Shown here: one piece after another, positions 1-6,449 of the stretch
Layout of the letters: each line of letters begins with the position of its first letter
Position numbering within the stretch: position 1 is the stretch's first letter
Assembly: GCA_016926695.1 (NCBI GenBank)
Contig: JAFGOB010000123.1
Coordinates: 1-17,516, forward strand
Reading direction: 5' to 3'
DNA length: 17,516 nt
Source of the DNA: Dehalococcoidales bacterium
GTDB lineage: Bacteria; Chloroflexota; Dehalococcoidia; Dehalococcoidales; UBA3254
Notes under the pieces: model-generated
The model's input: the letters and a program-made list of their open reading frames with translations, nothing else
Database searches by the model: none
Told to the model about the DNA's origin: nothing
Program-made: the position numbers and the translations under genes

Positions 1-14
1 GATCTATTCTCCAT
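1..14 (-). CDS. Start of a gene running off the left edge, probably second ABC permease subunit
   Basis: An ATG on the minus strand at 14-12 follows the TAA stop of the upstream permease directly (TAAATG). Only four codons (Met-Glu-Asn-Arg) are visible. OppB/DppB-type permeases are usually followed by an OppC/DppC-type partner, so that identity is inferred from position alone. No strong Shine-Dalgarno site is visible ahead of it, so translational coupling to the stop codon would be needed. Confidence 0.3.
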
Positions 15-971
15 TTACTCAAGTCTTATCCTGGGATCAATCCAGCCATAGGATACATCCACCACCAGGTTTGCCAGGACGATCATGATAGCGGAAATAA
101 GAACAATAGCCTGAACCACGGCGAAATCCAGACTGAACAGGGCGTCTACAGCCAGCCTGCCCATTCCGGCAATATTAAAAACGGTCTCGATCAGTACCGA
201 ACCGCCCAGGATCATGCCAATCTGCATGCCGGAAAGTGTGAAGATAGGGATCAGTCCGTTTTTCAAAGTATGCCGTACGATTATCACACGTTCCGTCAGA
301 CCCTTGGACCAGGCTGTGCGGACATAGTCCTGCCGGAGGGTTTCCAGCATGCTGGAACGGGCCTGCCGCGCCACAGCCCCGATGGTAAAAATAGCCCCGC
401 AGATCACGGGCATGATTATCTGCCTGGTGCTTAACCAGAAGTCATCAAAAGGCGATGTGAAACCATGCGTGGGCAGCCATCCCAGCTTGAGACCGAATAT
501 GTAGATCATCACGATAGCCAGCCAGAAAGCCGGAATAGTAATTCCTACATTGGCAAAGAGGGTCATGATAAAGTCCGTCCTGGTCCCCCGCCGGACAGCC
601 GAAAGCACCCCTGCCACAATACCCAGGAAAGTCCCGATAACAAAAGACAGTACTCCTATATAGAGAGTAACGGGAGCCCGCCTGGCAATAAGATAATTTA
701 CAGACCTGCGCTGGGATATCGAGTTTCCCAGGTCGCCATGAAAAATTCCGTTTACCCAATCTATATACTGCGCCGGCACCGACTTATCGAGACCGTATTT
801 ATGCCTTTCCAGCGCCAGTTGTTCATCCGACATTTGCTGAAACCGCTCCGAGCTTAGATACATCAGCAAAGGGTCCCCCGGCATAAATCTCATCACCACA
901 AAAACCAAAATGCTGACAATTATGACTATTATCAGCGATTGGATTAACCGGCGTATAATGTAAGCGACCAT
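15..971 (-). CDS. ABC transporter permease, OppB/DppB type (peptide/nickel family)
   Basis: This 318-residue inner-membrane protein is the typical length for the first permease of a dipeptide/oligopeptide/nickel ABC importer. The N-terminal helix (about residues 8-29) runs into the family motif MPGDP at 30-34. The periplasmic stretch with YGLDKSVPAQY (59-69) and DLGNS (80-84) is characteristic. Further helices lie near 101-126, 133-160, 185-202, 241-262 and 284-305. The cytoplasmic EAA loop that contacts the ATPase is at about 214-243 (DYVRTAWSKGL). The start is supported by GGAG seven bases upstream of the ATG. The solute-binding protein and ATPases are not in the window, so the substrate cannot be assigned. 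The gene has a long upstream region (about 290 nt from a possible extended -10 box). Family call is strong; substrate is unknown. Confidence 0.93.
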   Translation of the reverse strand: MVAYIIRRLIQSLIIVIIVSILVFVVMRFMPGDPLLMYLSSERFQQMSDEQLALERHKYGLDKSVPAQYIDWVNGIFHGDLGNSISQRRSVNYLIARRAPVTLYIGVLSFVIGTFLGIVAGVLSAVRRGTRTDFIMTLFANVGITIPAFWLAIVMIYIFGLKLGWLPTHGFTSPFDDFWLSTRQIIMPVICGAIFTIGAVARQARSSMLETLRQDYVRTAWSKGLTERVIIVRHTLKNGLIPIFTLSGMQIGMILGGSVLIETVFNIAGMGRLAVDALFSLDFAVVQAIVLISAIMIVLANLVVDVSYGWIDPRIRLE

Positions 972-1205
972 TCTTCAACTCCAGTGCATATCAATTGTCC
1001 TGGTAACGTTATCAAGTGGCCGTTCTGCGGTTCAGTAAACCCAGAACAACTCAGGAGGGCAGCCGTCTTCCCGGAGAGCAGGGAAGGCATAATCAGAATT
1101 TTCAAGAATAATCTTCTTTTCCAGTCATTTTCCAGGCGGTTTATGCAGTAAAATACTATCTGTTTTTCATTCCACTAAATTTATTTAACCTGAATGTGTT
1201 GTCTA

Positions 1206-1247
1206 TATCGAATATTGGTATTGTACTTCGTTATACTTTATCGAATA
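1206..1247. repeat. Pair of 9-bp direct repeats TATCGAATA, 33 bp apart
   Basis: The sequence TATCGAATA occurs at 1206-1214 and again at 1239-1247. The start-to-start distance is 33 bp, close to three helical turns. Both lie just downstream of the putative permease -10 box in transcription direction (minus). A regulator binding site is possible; nothing identifies the regulator. Confidence 0.35.
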
Positions 1248-1268
1248 CGTCAAATTCATTTGCCCTTT

Positions 1269-1274
1269 ATTATA
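1269..1274 (-). promoter_or_regulatory. Possible extended -10 promoter for the permease gene
   Basis: The minus strand reads TGGTATAAT, an extended -10 (TGn) plus a perfect TATAAT at 1274-1269. No good -35 hexamer is visible. Transcription from here would leave a 5' leader of about 290 nt before the permease ATG. Confidence 0.35.
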
Positions 1275-1328
1275 CCACAGACCGTTAAAAAATCTAGTAA
1301 AACAGACTATGAGACACCCGCAGACATA

Positions 1329-1364
1329 CCGGCTTCATCAATACGAAAACCTTGATGAAGCCGG
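1329..1364. terminator. 13-bp hairpin downstream of the first cupin gene
   Basis: CCGGCTTCATCAA (1329-1341) and TTGATGAAGCCGG (1352-1364) are perfect inverted repeats with a 10-nt loop. It lies 75 bp past the cupin stop codon. On the minus strand no U-run follows, so it is not a textbook intrinsic terminator; it may instead stabilise the 3' end of the mRNA. Confidence 0.4.
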
Positions 1365-1438
1365 AAAATGCCATTTTTAAGAAATTTATCCTTCAGCGCA
1401 GGGGATATATCTTGCTTTTACAGATCAGCACCCTGGTG

Positions 1439-1843
1439 CTAATCATTCCTTTTGCCGGTCATCGATACCGCCATACACAGGTAGGGTTTGTCTATTCTTT
1501 TAGTCACCATCGGGCAATGAGGAAGGCCGGCCGGAACGACCACGGCCGTCGGTTTGTCAAAAACATGCTTTTCCTCTTCGTTCGGTCCAATAGCAAACTC
1601 GACCTCTGCTCCCAGGTCGCTGAAATTATAGGGGTCGGAACCGATGAAGAAGATAGCCTCGTCGTAGTTATGAACGTGGGGCTTGGTCGACATGCCTGTG
1701 AGGCCGGGCTTGAAGGCATAGGCATAGATGATATGGACCTGTAGACCGTTGAGCTGTTCCGCCCCGACAGCCATGATCTCGGCGCCTTTTCCCTTGAAAA
1801 TGGGCAGTGTTACCAGACATTTTCCGTATTTACTTTCCGTCAA
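1439..1843 (-). CDS. Small single-domain cupin protein (paralogue of the gene at 8144-8686)
   Basis: This is a 134-residue protein when started at the TTG at 1843. GGAGGAG sits just upstream of the TTG, and the sequence then aligns residue for residue with the start of the second cupin (LTESKYGK against MAETKYGK). A longer reading from an ATG at 1933 is open but has no such site. Cupin motif 1 is HVHNYDE (H56, H58, E62) and motif 2 is PAGLPH (P104 to H109), so a three-His/one-Glu metal site is expected. Between them lies a stretch DLGAEVEF, shared with the paralogue. Cupins range from dioxygenases and isomerases to binding proteins, so the reaction cannot be named. The gene stands alone on its strand between two hairpins. 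Confidence 0.85.
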   Translation of the reverse strand: MTESKYGKCLVTLPIFKGKGAEIMAVGAEQLNGLQVHIIYAYAFKPGLTGMSTKPHVHNYDEAIFFIGSDPYNFSDLGAEVEFAIGPNEEEKHVFDKPTAVVVPAGLPHCPMVTKRIDKPYLCMAVSMTGKRND

Positions 1844-1902
1844 TTGGACTCCTCCTCCAGCAGACTCAATATAAACTCGTGCTCTTTGGTTTTTTCTCTC
1901 AT
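1840..1902 (-). CDS. Possible 20-residue upstream ORF overlapping the cupin TTG start
   Basis: An ATG at 1902 opens a frame of 20 residues, charged and helix-like (MREKTKEHEF...LLEEESN). It ends in a TGA at 1842-1840 that overlaps the cupin start as TTGA. Such an overlap is typical of translational coupling and would help an inefficient TTG start. There is no strong Shine-Dalgarno site ahead of this ATG, and the frame stays open some distance upstream of it, so the ORF may be chance. Confidence 0.2.
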   Translation of the reverse strand: MREKTKEHEFILSLLEEESN

Positions 1903-1935
1903 CCGGGCATCCGTGATATTTGATGTCTTCCATAT

Positions 1936-1941
1936 ATTATA
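1936..1941 (-). promoter_or_regulatory. Possible -10 box for the first cupin gene
   Basis: A perfect TATAAT on the minus strand lies about 95 bp upstream of the TTG start in a locally AT-rich stretch. No convincing -35 element is seen at 16-18 bp. If used, transcription would start near 1929, downstream of the alternative ATG at 1933. That further argues for the TTG start. Confidence 0.3.
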
Positions 1942-2275
1942 TTACACGTATGAGTTCATCTTTTTCAGAAAATCGTTTTCAGCCCCCGTAGCGACAGATA
2001 CAGTCGTTGATGCTGATAGTATAGTCGCAGTCCCGGTCAGAGTGCAGCCAGGCATGAAGACGTCCAAAGACACGGAATGCCGTATCACTACGCCTTTTTT
2101 TATTACTCACAGAACTCACGGTAAACAGGACTGAAATTCCTGAAGTTCAGTATCAATATGAGGGATCTTCACATCCGCGGGAAAATTGGAGCATCCTGAC
2201 CACGTCAACGGGGAAGGGATGGCAGGTGGGGAACAGGTTACGGGGACTATCACTGGAAAAGGGGAATTATTCAAT

Positions 2276-2319
2276 GGTCCCGGATAGACAGGCGTTCGTT
2301 ACGCAATCCAGCCGGGACC
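2276..2319. terminator. 44-nt compound hairpin after the secreted-protein gene
   Basis: GGTCCCGG (2276-2283) pairs with CCGGGACC (2312-2319). Inside, GCGT and ACGC form a second small stem around a 5-nt loop. It begins 37 bp downstream of the stop at 2356 on the minus strand. No U-run follows on either strand, so termination is only one possibility. Confidence 0.3.
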
Positions 2320-2355
2320 CTATATCAGAAGGAGATCAAGCAAGCATACCAAAAT

Positions 2356-2808
2356 TTATTCACCGCCGGATGATTCACCGCCCGTTTTCCCTTCATGAGG
2401 CCTTATTCCATTGGGACCCATCCCATGCCTCATCATTCCACCCTGTCCGGCTGGCCTCTTCCCATCTGCCAGACCGGACACATCAATATCCGGTTTGGAT
2501 TCCAGCCATTCCTTGTATTCGGCAGCCTGTTCTTCGGTTATATTACCGTCCTCCACCAGCTTTTGCAGCCTGTTATCCAGGGCTTCTGCTTTTACCTCTT
2601 CCTGCGCCTCCTTAAAGGCATCTTCCAGGGTTGAGATATCGATTCCCAGTTTTGAGGCCACCCTTTCCATCAGTGTGTTTTGGGGCTTCGCGGCATCGTC
2701 TGCTGATGTATTGGAAGAAGCATAGACCGATCCGCCGATAATACCCATCGATAGTACCACCACGGCTGCCAGTACTGTAATTATTATAATTTTTCTGCTT
2801 TTAAACAT
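2356..2808 (-). CDS. Small secreted helical protein with Gly/Met/His-rich tail
   Basis: This is a 150-residue protein. Residues 1-31 form a classic signal peptide: basic start (MFKSRK), hydrophobic core about 7-24, and a likely cleavage site after VYA at 28-30. The mature part is mainly charged helix (about 45-107), including a short segment TEEQAAEYKEWLESKPD at 91-107. Many small exported bacterial proteins with ITxEQA-type repeats look like this. The last 40 residues are low-complexity and rich in Gly, with MMRHGMG near 125-131 that could bind metal. GGAGGG seven bases upstream of the ATG supports the start. It is divergent from the GYD gene, and the shared upstream region holds a 9-bp inverted repeat. 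Function is unknown; export is well supported. Confidence 0.8.
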   Translation of the reverse strand: MFKSRKIIIITVLAAVVVLSMGIIGGSVYASSNTSADDAAKPQNTLMERVASKLGIDISTLEDAFKEAQEEVKAEALDNRLQKLVEDGNITEEQAAEYKEWLESKPDIDVSGLADGKRPAGQGGMMRHGMGPNGIRPHEGKTGGESSGGE

Positions 2809-2884
2809 GTTACTTCCCTCCGAGAAAAGTTATGATTCTGCTTTTATCCGGTGGCCGCCCGCTTTTCCTCCTTCTCAATTCAAG

Positions 2885-2915
2885 CTTAACAGCCGGATAT
2901 GAATATGCTGTTAAG
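2885..2915. repeat. 9-bp inverted repeat in a divergent promoter region (possible operator)
   Basis: CTTAACAGC (2885-2893) and GCTGTTAAG (2907-2915) are perfect inverted repeats with a 13-bp centre that itself contains ATAT twice. The repeat lies between the divergent secreted-protein and GYD genes. Half-sites 22 bp apart (two helical turns) suit a dimeric regulator; an RNA hairpin in the secreted-protein leader is the alternative. Confidence 0.45.
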
Positions 2916-2965
2916 AAACCGACAAGATCTGGTTGAAAGGGACAATTCGGACCGGCCTATTGATA

Positions 2966-2994
2966 TTCGCACGATTTTGAAGTATTTTTATAAT
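2966..2994 (+). promoter_or_regulatory. Sigma-70-like promoter for the GYD-domain gene
   Basis: TTCGCA (2966-2971) and a perfect TATAAT (2989-2994) are separated by 17 bp. Transcription would start near 3001, leaving about 50 nt before the ATG at 3052. Confidence 0.5.
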
Positions 2995-3051
2995 TAACCT
3001 GATATCATGATAACAGATAATATAAAAAATCAGGCAAGGAGGGTACTAATA

Positions 3052-3357
3052 ATGTATTATTGCTTGTTAACAACATTGACCGGTGAAGGCCGCAGGTCGC
3101 TGAAGAAGAACCCTGGAAGAATTTGGAGTGTTAACAAAGAAGTGGAGCAGATGGGGGCTAAAATCGTCGCCCAGTACAAGACTCTGGGACCCTATGATTT
3201 TGTCAATATTATCGAAGCCCCCAACGCCAATGTTATCTCCAGGGTGGTAATCGAAATCTGCTCGCGCGGCACCATAGAACCGATGCTGATGGGCGCAATC
3301 ACGGTGGAAGATTTCGTTAAAGAGATTGAAATGGCCAGTGCTTTGAGAAAGGACTAG
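3052..3357 (+). CDS. GYD-domain protein
   Basis: The protein is 101 residues, the usual size for the GYD family (small ferredoxin-like alpha/beta proteins). It opens with a beta strand (MYYCLLTTLT), then a helix, then the signature region TLGPYDFVNIIEAP at about 44-57, where the GxYD turn gives the family its name. The C-terminal part (about 72-95) matches the usual final strand and helix. The start at 3052 is chosen because AAGGAGGG ends eight bases before it; the frame is also open to an ATG at 3007 without such a site. No molecular function is established for the family as far as I know. The gene may be cotranscribed with the small gene 114 bp downstream. Confidence 0.85.
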   Translation: MYYCLLTTLTGEGRRSLKKNPGRIWSVNKEVEQMGAKIVAQYKTLGPYDFVNIIEAPNANVISRVVIEICSRGTIEPMLMGAITVEDFVKEIEMASALRKD

Positions 3358-3391
3358 CGACTGATTGTCTCCCTCTTGCTCGTCGATAAAT

Positions 3392-3449
3392 GGTCAGGCC
3401 GGATTTACAAGCGGGACTGGCCTGACCTGCTACCGGACGGGCCGGCAGG
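3392..3449 (+). promoter_or_regulatory. Two adjoining hairpins ahead of the small gene at 3472
   Basis: GGTCAGGCC (3392-3400) pairs perfectly with GGCCTGACC (3419-3427). A second stem, CCTGC (3426-3430) with GCAGG (3445-3449), shares two bases with the first, so the two compete at the junction. The pair ends shortly before the GGAGG of the next gene. This may be a processing or leader structure separating expression of the GYD gene from its neighbour; no U-run is present. Confidence 0.35.
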
Positions 3450-3471
3450 ATATCGCTTAGGAGGAATTGAA

Positions 3472-3720
3472 GTGACCAGACCGGAAGGTTATGTGGGTAC
3501 TTTATCCGTTACATGGGAAACCGGTGAGAAGAATATTTTCGAAATATCTCAGAAAGAAGGCCGCATCTGGGTGGGTGAACATTTCGTCAGTCCCGCCAAT
3601 GAAAAATCTATCCAGGGTATCCTGCGGGAAATCAGTGATATCATGAGTTACCCTCCTAAAAAGGTAAAGCAATATACATGGCTGGAGCTGGTCACTCCCA
3701 TTAAGTACCCTAAATATTGA
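3472..3720 (+). CDS. Small protein of unknown function
   Basis: I do not recognise this 82-residue protein. It begins VTRPEGYVGTLSVTW and continues as beta-rich sequence up to about residue 43 (IWVGEHF). An amphipathic helix follows (SIQGILREISDIM, about 48-60), then a short basic and aromatic tail. The GTG start at 3472 is chosen because AGGAGG lies seven bases upstream. The frame is open further to a TTG at 3376, but that extension runs through a 9-bp inverted repeat and has no ribosome binding site. No signal peptide or membrane segment is present. It probably shares a transcript with the GYD gene, which gives no firm functional clue. Confidence 0.6.
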   Translation: MTRPEGYVGTLSVTWETGEKNIFEISQKEGRIWVGEHFVSPANEKSIQGILREISDIMSYPPKKVKQYTWLELVTPIKYPKY

Positions 3721-3744
3721 CTGTTGAAATGATTGATGGGGCAT

Positions 3745-3780
3745 GAGGGGAGAGAAGAAGAAGCTTCTTTAAAAATCCCC
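3745..3780. terminator. Possible bidirectional terminator between convergent genes
   Basis: GGGGA (3747-3751) can pair with TCCCC (3776-3780) around a perfect 12-bp palindrome AAGAAGCTTCTT (3758-3769). It sits exactly between the stops of the plus-strand gene (3720) and the minus-strand glycosyltransferase (3794). A-rich and T-rich flanks are short, so efficiency is uncertain. Confidence 0.4.
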
Positions 3781-3793
3781 TGATTCGGCAGTA

Positions 3794-5026
3794 TTAAAAG
3801 CCTGTTAAGACCCGGTCCTTCGCGATCAGCCGGCTGAACTCGATATCAATCGCAGCGGCTATTTTTTGCCATCCCATACCGGATACAGATGAGCGAATGG
3901 CCTCCGCTCTTGACCTGTATTTTTCCGTTTCAGACAGTACAATTTCAATCTTTTCGGACAGAAGCAGCGGATCGCCGCTGTCCACCACGAAACCGTTTTC
4001 ACCCTGGCAAATTATGCGTCGCAAGTCGCCCACATCCGTAGCAATAACGGGTGTTCCGCAGGCCAGCGATTCCAGGGGAACCAGTCCGAAACTTTCATAA
4101 TAGGAAGGAAATATACAGACGTCAGCCGCATTGTAATAGTCAGGCAAATCGGTAAAGTCCACCAGGCCGGTAAACAAAACGCGCCTGGATAATCCCAGCT
4201 TCTCCGCCAGGCCCTTCAGATTTTCTGTTTCACCCGGACGGTTCCCGTCTTCACCGGCAATAATCAGAAGCGGATTGATACGCCTCAGGTATGCCATGGC
4301 CTGGATAATCAGATCGATGCCCTTCAGCTTCTCGATACGCCCTACAAAAAGCATGATTCTGCCCTCTTTCCACCCCAGTCTCGAACGGGCCGCGGACCTG
4401 TCCCGGGGCTGAAAAAGTTCCAGATTCACACCGCAGGGGACAACTCCAATCTTCTCGAAGGGAACCGCGTAATAATCGTGCAGCGCAGCTTTTTCATTCT
4501 CCGTTGAAGCGATGATAAGGTGGCAGTAAGAAGCAATCTGTTTTTCTTCCTGGATACGCAGATCCGGCTCATCTTCGCCGATACTTATAGAGTTCTTTAT
4601 CGCACCCAGCGTATGAAACATGACAGCGTGAGGAACCCGCCACCAACTCTGGAGGTATTCCCCTGCGATGCCTGAAATCCAGTAATTGCTGAACACGATA
4701 TCGTAATGCAGGTCGTACTGCCTGCGGAAACTTTCCACCGCACAGGCAAAATCCGGAGCATGTGAATAAACCAGCAGCTTATCCATATCAGCCGGTTCTC
4801 CCGCCTGAATATGGATTTGCCTGGCCCCAGGAGCAATATCGATTATCTGCGGGATTACCGGGTCTTTGACACGCGTATAAATATCCACCTCGTGCCCCAG
4901 CCCGGCCAGTTCACGGGTCAACTCCCTGATATAAATACTCATTCCCCCGGTATCTCCCGCTCCGGGCCGTCCCAGGGGAGAGCTATGCACGCTCAGTATT
5001 GCTATTCTGATACGGTTGTTCGACAT
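3794..5026 (-). CDS. Glycosyltransferase, GT4 family (GT-B fold)
   Basis: This 410-residue protein is of normal GT4 length. The acceptor-side N-terminal domain opens with IRIAILSVHSSPLG and contains the glycine-rich GDTGGMSIYIREL at about 24-36, resembling MshA- and sucrose-phosphate-synthase-like members. The nucleotide-sugar domain has GRIEKLKG (229-236), FTGLVDFTDLPDYYNAADV (about 285-303) and the catalytic EX7E motif E311 to E319 (ESFGLVPLE). It is soluble or peripherally membrane-bound and transfers a sugar from a nucleotide donor with retention; donor and acceptor cannot be told from sequence. It follows the BioF2-like gene by 36 bp on the same strand, suggesting joint work on a cell-surface or small-molecule glycan. 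The ATG has only a weak Shine-Dalgarno site. Confidence 0.9.
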   Translation of the reverse strand: MSNNRIRIAILSVHSSPLGRPGAGDTGGMSIYIRELTRELAGLGHEVDIYTRVKDPVIPQIIDIAPGARQIHIQAGEPADMDKLLVYSHAPDFACAVESFRRQYDLHYDIVFSNYWISGIAGEYLQSWWRVPHAVMFHTLGAIKNSISIGEDEPDLRIQEEKQIASYCHLIIASTENEKAALHDYYAVPFEKIGVVPCGVNLELFQPRDRSAARSRLGWKEGRIMLFVGRIEKLKGIDLIIQAMAYLRRINPLLIIAGEDGNRPGETENLKGLAEKLGLSRRVLFTGLVDFTDLPDYYNAADVCIFPSYYESFGLVPLESLACGTPVIATDVGDLRRIICQGENGFVVDSGDPLLLSEKIEIVLSETEKYRSRAEAIRSSVSGMGWQKIAAAIDIEFSRLIAKDRVLTGF

Positions 5027-5062
5027 ATGTTTACCATGTAATATTTCCCGGCAGAAACTCTT

Positions 5063-6049
5063 TTACCTTAAGGTTAAGCGGCAGCGAAACAAGGGTATTT
5101 CTTTTCCACCCAGGTGCTGTTTGTAAAGCTCAGCGCCTTTCAGAAAATCAAATCTCCTCTTTCGCAGTTTTATGCTCTCCTGTATACACATAGCCTTGGA
5201 GATAATTCCCACGCTCATGGATCTGAATGCCGGATCATAGGCGCTGTTATACAGGTATATACTTTCATTGTAATCAAACAGCATGACCATCGCCACCGGC
5301 TTATGGCCGGCTTGCAATATCCCGAAACGCAGCACTCCCGCTTCAGCCATAGCCGTTGAGAGGGAGCGGAAGAAAGACTGCATCTCGTCCGTCATGAACC
5401 TGGCTTTGTCACCCCTTGACTCGGGAAACATGCGTAAAAAAACCTCAACAGACTCCTGTATATCCCCTAGGTCCGTAATATGCCGGTAGCTTGTCTCACC
5501 TATCCGCTGCAGGTTTCGCATCTTACGTTTTATCTCGTGACGCTGCTTTCCGTCCAGCGTGCCCAGATACTCATCCCATCCGGAAGGGATCGGCATGTCC
5601 GCAGATACATCGATCTGCTGGTATTCGACCTTGTACTCCCGCTCACGGGCCAGAGGAACCAGGTCGACCGCGATGCTGGAATCAGGCCGTATTGTTTCCA
5701 GGTCCAGACAGGAAACTCCTTCCCTGAGGAGTTCATCCAGAATCGCGGCAAAAAAGTACCTCTCATAGCCGGGTACAACCACGAAATCCTGGTAATCACA
5801 GACATCCACACTGCCTGTTATCGAGGCCGTGCCCTGCCTGATCTGTAAAGGAGCAATACCGATGATCTTTTTGTCCAGCCAGACCGAGCGAATCCATGTA
5901 TCCGCGCTTCCGCCGAAATGCCGCCACCAGGTCTTGATCCAGGCTGGAAGAACGAACAAAGGGTCCCATTTCAGTCCTGATTCCGGTCTCGAATAAAGAG
6001 AGGACAGGCTGTCAAAATCCTCCGGAAGAACTGTAATATCTCTATTCAA
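5063..6049 (-). CDS. GNAT-fold acyltransferase of the BioF2/CelD type
   Basis: The 328-residue protein shows the double-GNAT pattern of the BioF2-like (CelD/BcsL) family. Near 167-180 is the basic helix GKQRHEIKRKMRNL. The second half carries VLRFGILQAGHKPVAMVMLF (about 229-248), YLYNSAYDPAFRSMSVG (about 255-271) and the closing FDFLKGAELYKQHLGG (about 300-315), the usual family signature. Members transfer acyl or aminoacyl groups, often in exopolysaccharide or peptidoglycan-related pathways. It lies just upstream of the glycosyltransferase gene in a likely operon. The start is a TTG at 6049 with a weak GGGA upstream, and a TATAAT lies about 45 bp before it. The substrate is unknown. Confidence 0.85.
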   Translation of the reverse strand: MNRDITVLPEDFDSLSSLYSRPESGLKWDPLFVLPAWIKTWWRHFGGSADTWIRSVWLDKKIIGIAPLQIRQGTASITGSVDVCDYQDFVVVPGYERYFFAAILDELLREGVSCLDLETIRPDSSIAVDLVPLAREREYKVEYQQIDVSADMPIPSGWDEYLGTLDGKQRHEIKRKMRNLQRIGETSYRHITDLGDIQESVEVFLRMFPESRGDKARFMTDEMQSFFRSLSTAMAEAGVLRFGILQAGHKPVAMVMLFDYNESIYLYNSAYDPAFRSMSVGIISKAMCIQESIKLRKRRFDFLKGAELYKQHLGGKEIPLFRCRLTLR

Positions 6050-6091
6050 ACGTGTGTCCCGTCAAGAAGAGCATTCGTCCTTTATGTCAAG

Positions 6092-6097
6092 ATTATA
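6092..6097 (-). promoter_or_regulatory. Extended -10 promoter for the acyltransferase/glycosyltransferase pair
   Basis: The minus strand reads TGTTATAAT, a TGn extension plus perfect TATAAT at 6097-6092, about 43 bp before the TTG start. A recognisable -35 is missing, as is common for extended -10 promoters. Confidence 0.45.
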
Positions 6098-6115
6098 ACA
6101 CACCCTGATTCAAAC

Positions 6116-6150
6116 AAGAAAACCCGGCGGTGATCACCACGGGCTTTTTC
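6116..6150. terminator. Bidirectional terminator-like hairpin
   Basis: The palindrome GGTGATCACC (6129-6138) is extended by CCCG (6123-6126) pairing with CGGG (6140-6143). T5 follows on the plus strand, and A-rich sequence precedes it so that T-runs flank the hairpin on both strands. Its position between divergent genes is odd. It may stop antisense transcription coming through from the minus-strand GH3-like gene. Confidence 0.45.
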
Positions 6151-6165
6151 CAAGGGAGGATACAG

Positions 6166-6210
6166 GTCAGGTGCCTTTTTCCGATATGTTAAGGAAGACG
6201 GAAGAGAAGG
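6166..6210 (+). repeat. Shortened copy of a dispersed intergenic repeat
   Basis: GTCAGGTGCCTTTTTC (6166-6181) and AAGGAAGACGG-AGA-AAGG-like sequence (6191-6210) both recur, in the same order and on the opposite strand, at 11060-10994 between aroF and trpB. The middle part is missing here. Confidence 0.5.
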
Positions 6211-6449
6211 CAACGTCTGTCTCCAGGATGACAGCTATACAATGGGGATGAAGAGAGGAAGTTGACAAGGTGTGCCTTTACGGAAAGGAGAGACCAGTCG
6301 GGTGTGATTAGGAAAAATATTGTCTGTTTAAACGCAGGCGGAAAATGGTGTATTATTGAAAATGCACATAAAGAGCAAGCTTTATTATTCATAGCAGAAC
6401 AATCTTCCGGCGGCCGCAGGCGGTCCGAGCGCAGGGAAAGGAGGTATGG

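Larger units (their letters stand above)
972..1438. other. 467-bp intergenic region, AT-rich, no gene seen
   Basis: No open frame here has a ribosome binding site or recognisable product. The region holds a possible promoter for the permease (near 1270), a pair of direct repeats (1206-1247) and a long hairpin (1329-1364) just downstream of the first cupin gene. Confidence 0.6.
1844..2355. other. 512-bp intergenic region, no confident gene
   Basis: The stretch between the secreted-protein gene stop and the cupin start carries a possible cupin promoter near 1936, the small upstream ORF at 1840-1902, and a structured hairpin at 2276-2319. Short frames are open on both strands around 1979-2134, but none has a ribosome binding site or recognisable family. 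It may contain decayed coding sequence. Confidence 0.45.
6050..6449. other. 400-bp divergent intergenic region
   Basis: This gap lies between the minus-strand acyltransferase gene and the plus-strand membrane-protein gene. It holds a likely minus-strand -10 box, a hairpin with T-runs at both ends (6116-6150) and a shortened copy of a dispersed repeat (6166-6210). A weak plus-strand promoter (TTTAAA at 6327-6332, 18 bp, TATTAT at 6351-6356) may serve the membrane-protein gene. Open frames here have no coding support. Confidence 0.5.

Noticed and set aside
1979..2110. GTG-started 43-residue frame on the minus strand with an EF-hand/dockerin-like DxDxDxxI pattern
   Set aside because: There is no ribosome binding site and a single short motif only; overlapping frames on both strands look equally protein-like, so chance is likely.
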